Source: Isoetes taiwanensis (taxonomy: Eukaryota > Streptophyta > Lycopodiopsida > Isoetales > Isoetaceae). Taken from it: a DNA stretch of 64,000 bases. This document shows positions 62,493 to 64,000 of this stretch, in pieces. Below the pieces are notes generated by a model, which was not told the DNA's origin, did no database searches, and worked only from the letters and a program-made list of their open reading frames with translations. Within the stretch, counting starts at the first letter, position 1. The number at the start of each line of letters is the position of its first letter. Location of the stretch: positions 23,946,942-24,010,941 of the forward strand of contig JAJEKV010000002.1 of the NCBI GenBank assembly GCA_021234155.1. The letters run 5' to 3'. A program made the position numbers and the translations under genes.

Positions 62493-64000
62493 CGTGGACG
62501 CCCTCGAACATATAATGACTTCTGACGTATACATACGGGACTTTCCCTCCCATGGCGACCAATTCGCCACGAAGGTGGCCCTCCGCCTAACTCGGCCATC
62601 TATAATAAGACGCCAAGTGAAGGACACAGAGGGGTCATTCAGCCCACGCTTCAATGGGCTCCTACGCCGCTGAAGCATGAATACAAGGGTTAGCACACAA
62701 AGATAAATCACATATAAATAACCACCAACGAAGGGTGGCACATCCATCCAAGTACCAACGGCAAAGAATATGCATCTAAACCTAAGAAAACACCCCAAAC
62801 CCCGGTTCTACCCCTGCTCGGACTCCAGTGAGGATCGACCGACTACCGGGCCTCAAGAGATCAAGAAACCGAAGTCTTGGCATGGCGCTATCGGGCATAG
62901 AACATCGGCTAGGGTTGTCCACTCCATCCGCGACGCTATGGTTTCGCTTATAGCCTTCCGGAGACGCAGGGGCTCGAGGTATCACCCTCGCCGAGCCTAC
63001 TCCGTGGTTCATGACGCCTGGTCCGGATGAGGCAGGTCGTGGAAGCGCCCCTTCCGTGATCACTGATGGTTCCATGGGTGAGCTAGAGGAATACGTGCAC
63101 CCCCGCGATCCATACCCCACTTACTCACCCTAAATCTACTCAAAGTGCAAGGTGCCCCATACGGGTCACACCTCTACACCTGTGGAGTGTCGGATCCATA
63201 CCCGCCCTCACGTGGATCGGCTATCGGGCCTAGCCCATCAGAGGAGTCTCGGGGAGCCTTTTATGTTCGCGGCAAGACCCCACCCCCACTTCACCACCGC
63301 GGTCCCTTCTCGGTGCTAAGCCGCACCATAGCATCTACGACCGGTGGTCTCTTGTACACAGCCGCATTATTGGGATAATACAGGGGCTCTATCTAGGAGC
63401 ATACTACAACATATGGGCTCAGAGGTCTCTACCCTCCCCGTAATCCCCATCTCGAGAGTGCTAACTAAGCAGAGAACTATCATTCCATCCTTCGAGAGCA
63501 AAACCAGAATCAATATATAAAGAGAACTTACCTTTTCAACCAAGGGTTAGTTCCTACCTAATAAAAGCACGTAGAGAACAGACAAGACAACACACAAGTG
63601 CCCAAAAGGGGCGCTACCCTAGAATTCTCAACTACACTAACCACCCACCAGATTCCCTGCGCCGACCAAGCTATCGCTTGGTGCCTCCATCCCTCCAAAA
63701 CTCGATGCTCACTCCCGATCACACAGGTGCAAGTACTTGGGCAAGTTGGCCGCCACCAATCACAAGGTAGGCCACCAGTCGATTATGGTGGATATGGGGG
63801 TGGTGATCCACCTTATTGGTCCAAAATAGCATTCACCATGCTGGCCAATCGGGTTTGGCTAGGTGGCGCCTTCCCAAGGGGTATTTAGCTTAATTATCCT
63901 TTATTAATAATAATCCCTTAAATGTACTAATTTAATCCTTTTTAGGTCAACCCCCTAGGTTACCATACCCCATGGTAGCGTATCTATACTGGGTGACGTG
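62493..64000 (-). repeat. E3 5' LTR, cut by window end
   Basis: Aligns throughout with 50906-52490, but with dense small differences at CTG, CAG and neighbouring sites; even the terminal TGTGACG reads CGTGGACG. The preceding primer site is similarly altered (GCTCGATACC instead of GCTCTGATACC). Confidence 0.9.

Larger units (their letters stand above)
50906..64000 (-). mobile_element. E3: second chromovirus of the E2 family, with histone H3 and accessory ORFs (runs off window)
   Basis: Same layout and orientation as E2. Left (3') LTR 50906-52536, polypurine tract 52537, chromodomain/integrase/RT 53141-55738, a broken protease-RT N-terminal stretch 55739-56862, intact gag 56863-57906, ORF-d 58154-58690, ORF-c 58838-60226, histone H3 60471 to about 60945, ORF-a 61096-61771, PBS about 62481-62492, right (5') LTR 62493 to beyond 64000. 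Roughly 45 bp of the right LTR lie outside the window, so its target duplication cannot be checked. Regions 55.78-56.9, 60.6-61.7 and 62.5-63.8 kb contain dense small indels at CTG/CAG sites. Confidence 0.93.

Overview
This is nuclear DNA of a land plant, most likely a seed-free vascular plant (fern or lycophyte). The evidence is GT-AG introns, nested plant-type LTR retrotransposons with initiator-Met tRNA primer sites (TGGTATCAGAGC), a degraded LINE, a DUF7869-type transposon relic, and a multi-exon gene with thrombospondin type-1 repeats, which I would not expect in a flowering plant. The organism assignment is inference. There are no bacterial-style operons.

Layout. 1-5 kb: at least ten exons of a minus-strand gene for a secreted or surface protein (four thrombospondin type-1 repeats, an EGF-like module, Cys-rich repeats), with a LINE relic upstream at 5.1-5.8 kb. 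5.8-9.9 kb: no recognised gene, some diverged repeats and unassigned coding-like pieces. 9.9-13.4 kb: DUF7869 transposon relic and copy 1 of a 2-kb segmental duplication. 13.6-19.3 kb: a young Ty1/Copia element. 19.35-38.05 kb: an old Ty3 integrase (H0) split by a non-autonomous LTR element (E1, 20363-37494), itself split by a 12.9-kb Ty3 chromovirus (E2, 21549-34484). All of these insertions have matching 5-bp target duplications. 38-43 kb: a poly(A) retroposon with a 13-bp target duplication, a Ty3 RT relic and a 170-bp-arm foldback repeat. 43-48 kb: an L1-like LINE joined to a truncated LTR element. 48.4-50.9 kb: a solo LTR and duplication copy 2. 50.9-64 kb: a second chromovirus of the E2 family (E3), running off the window end.

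The main find is the E2/E3 chromovirus family. Between the 5' LTR and gag both copies carry an accessory block of same-strand ORFs in the same order: ORF-a (about 211 aa, unknown), a histone H3 homologue, ORF-c (438-462 aa, acidic, unknown) and ORF-d (about 178 aa, unknown), followed by gag, protease, RT, RNase H, integrase and a chromodomain. An LTR retrotransposon encoding its own H3 alongside a chromodomain integrase suggests chromatin self-packaging or targeting. This is a hypothesis. I know of no described element with this layout, but I could not search.

E1 separately carries a tiny two-exon gene with a TATA box, flanked by 410-bp direct repeats. A technical caution: several segments (about 17.2-17.5, 34.1, 55.8-56.9, 60.6-61.7 and 62.5-63.8 kb) show systematic changes at CTG/CAG trinucleotides with indels when compared with their sister copies. 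Many frame breaks there may be consensus errors rather than decay.
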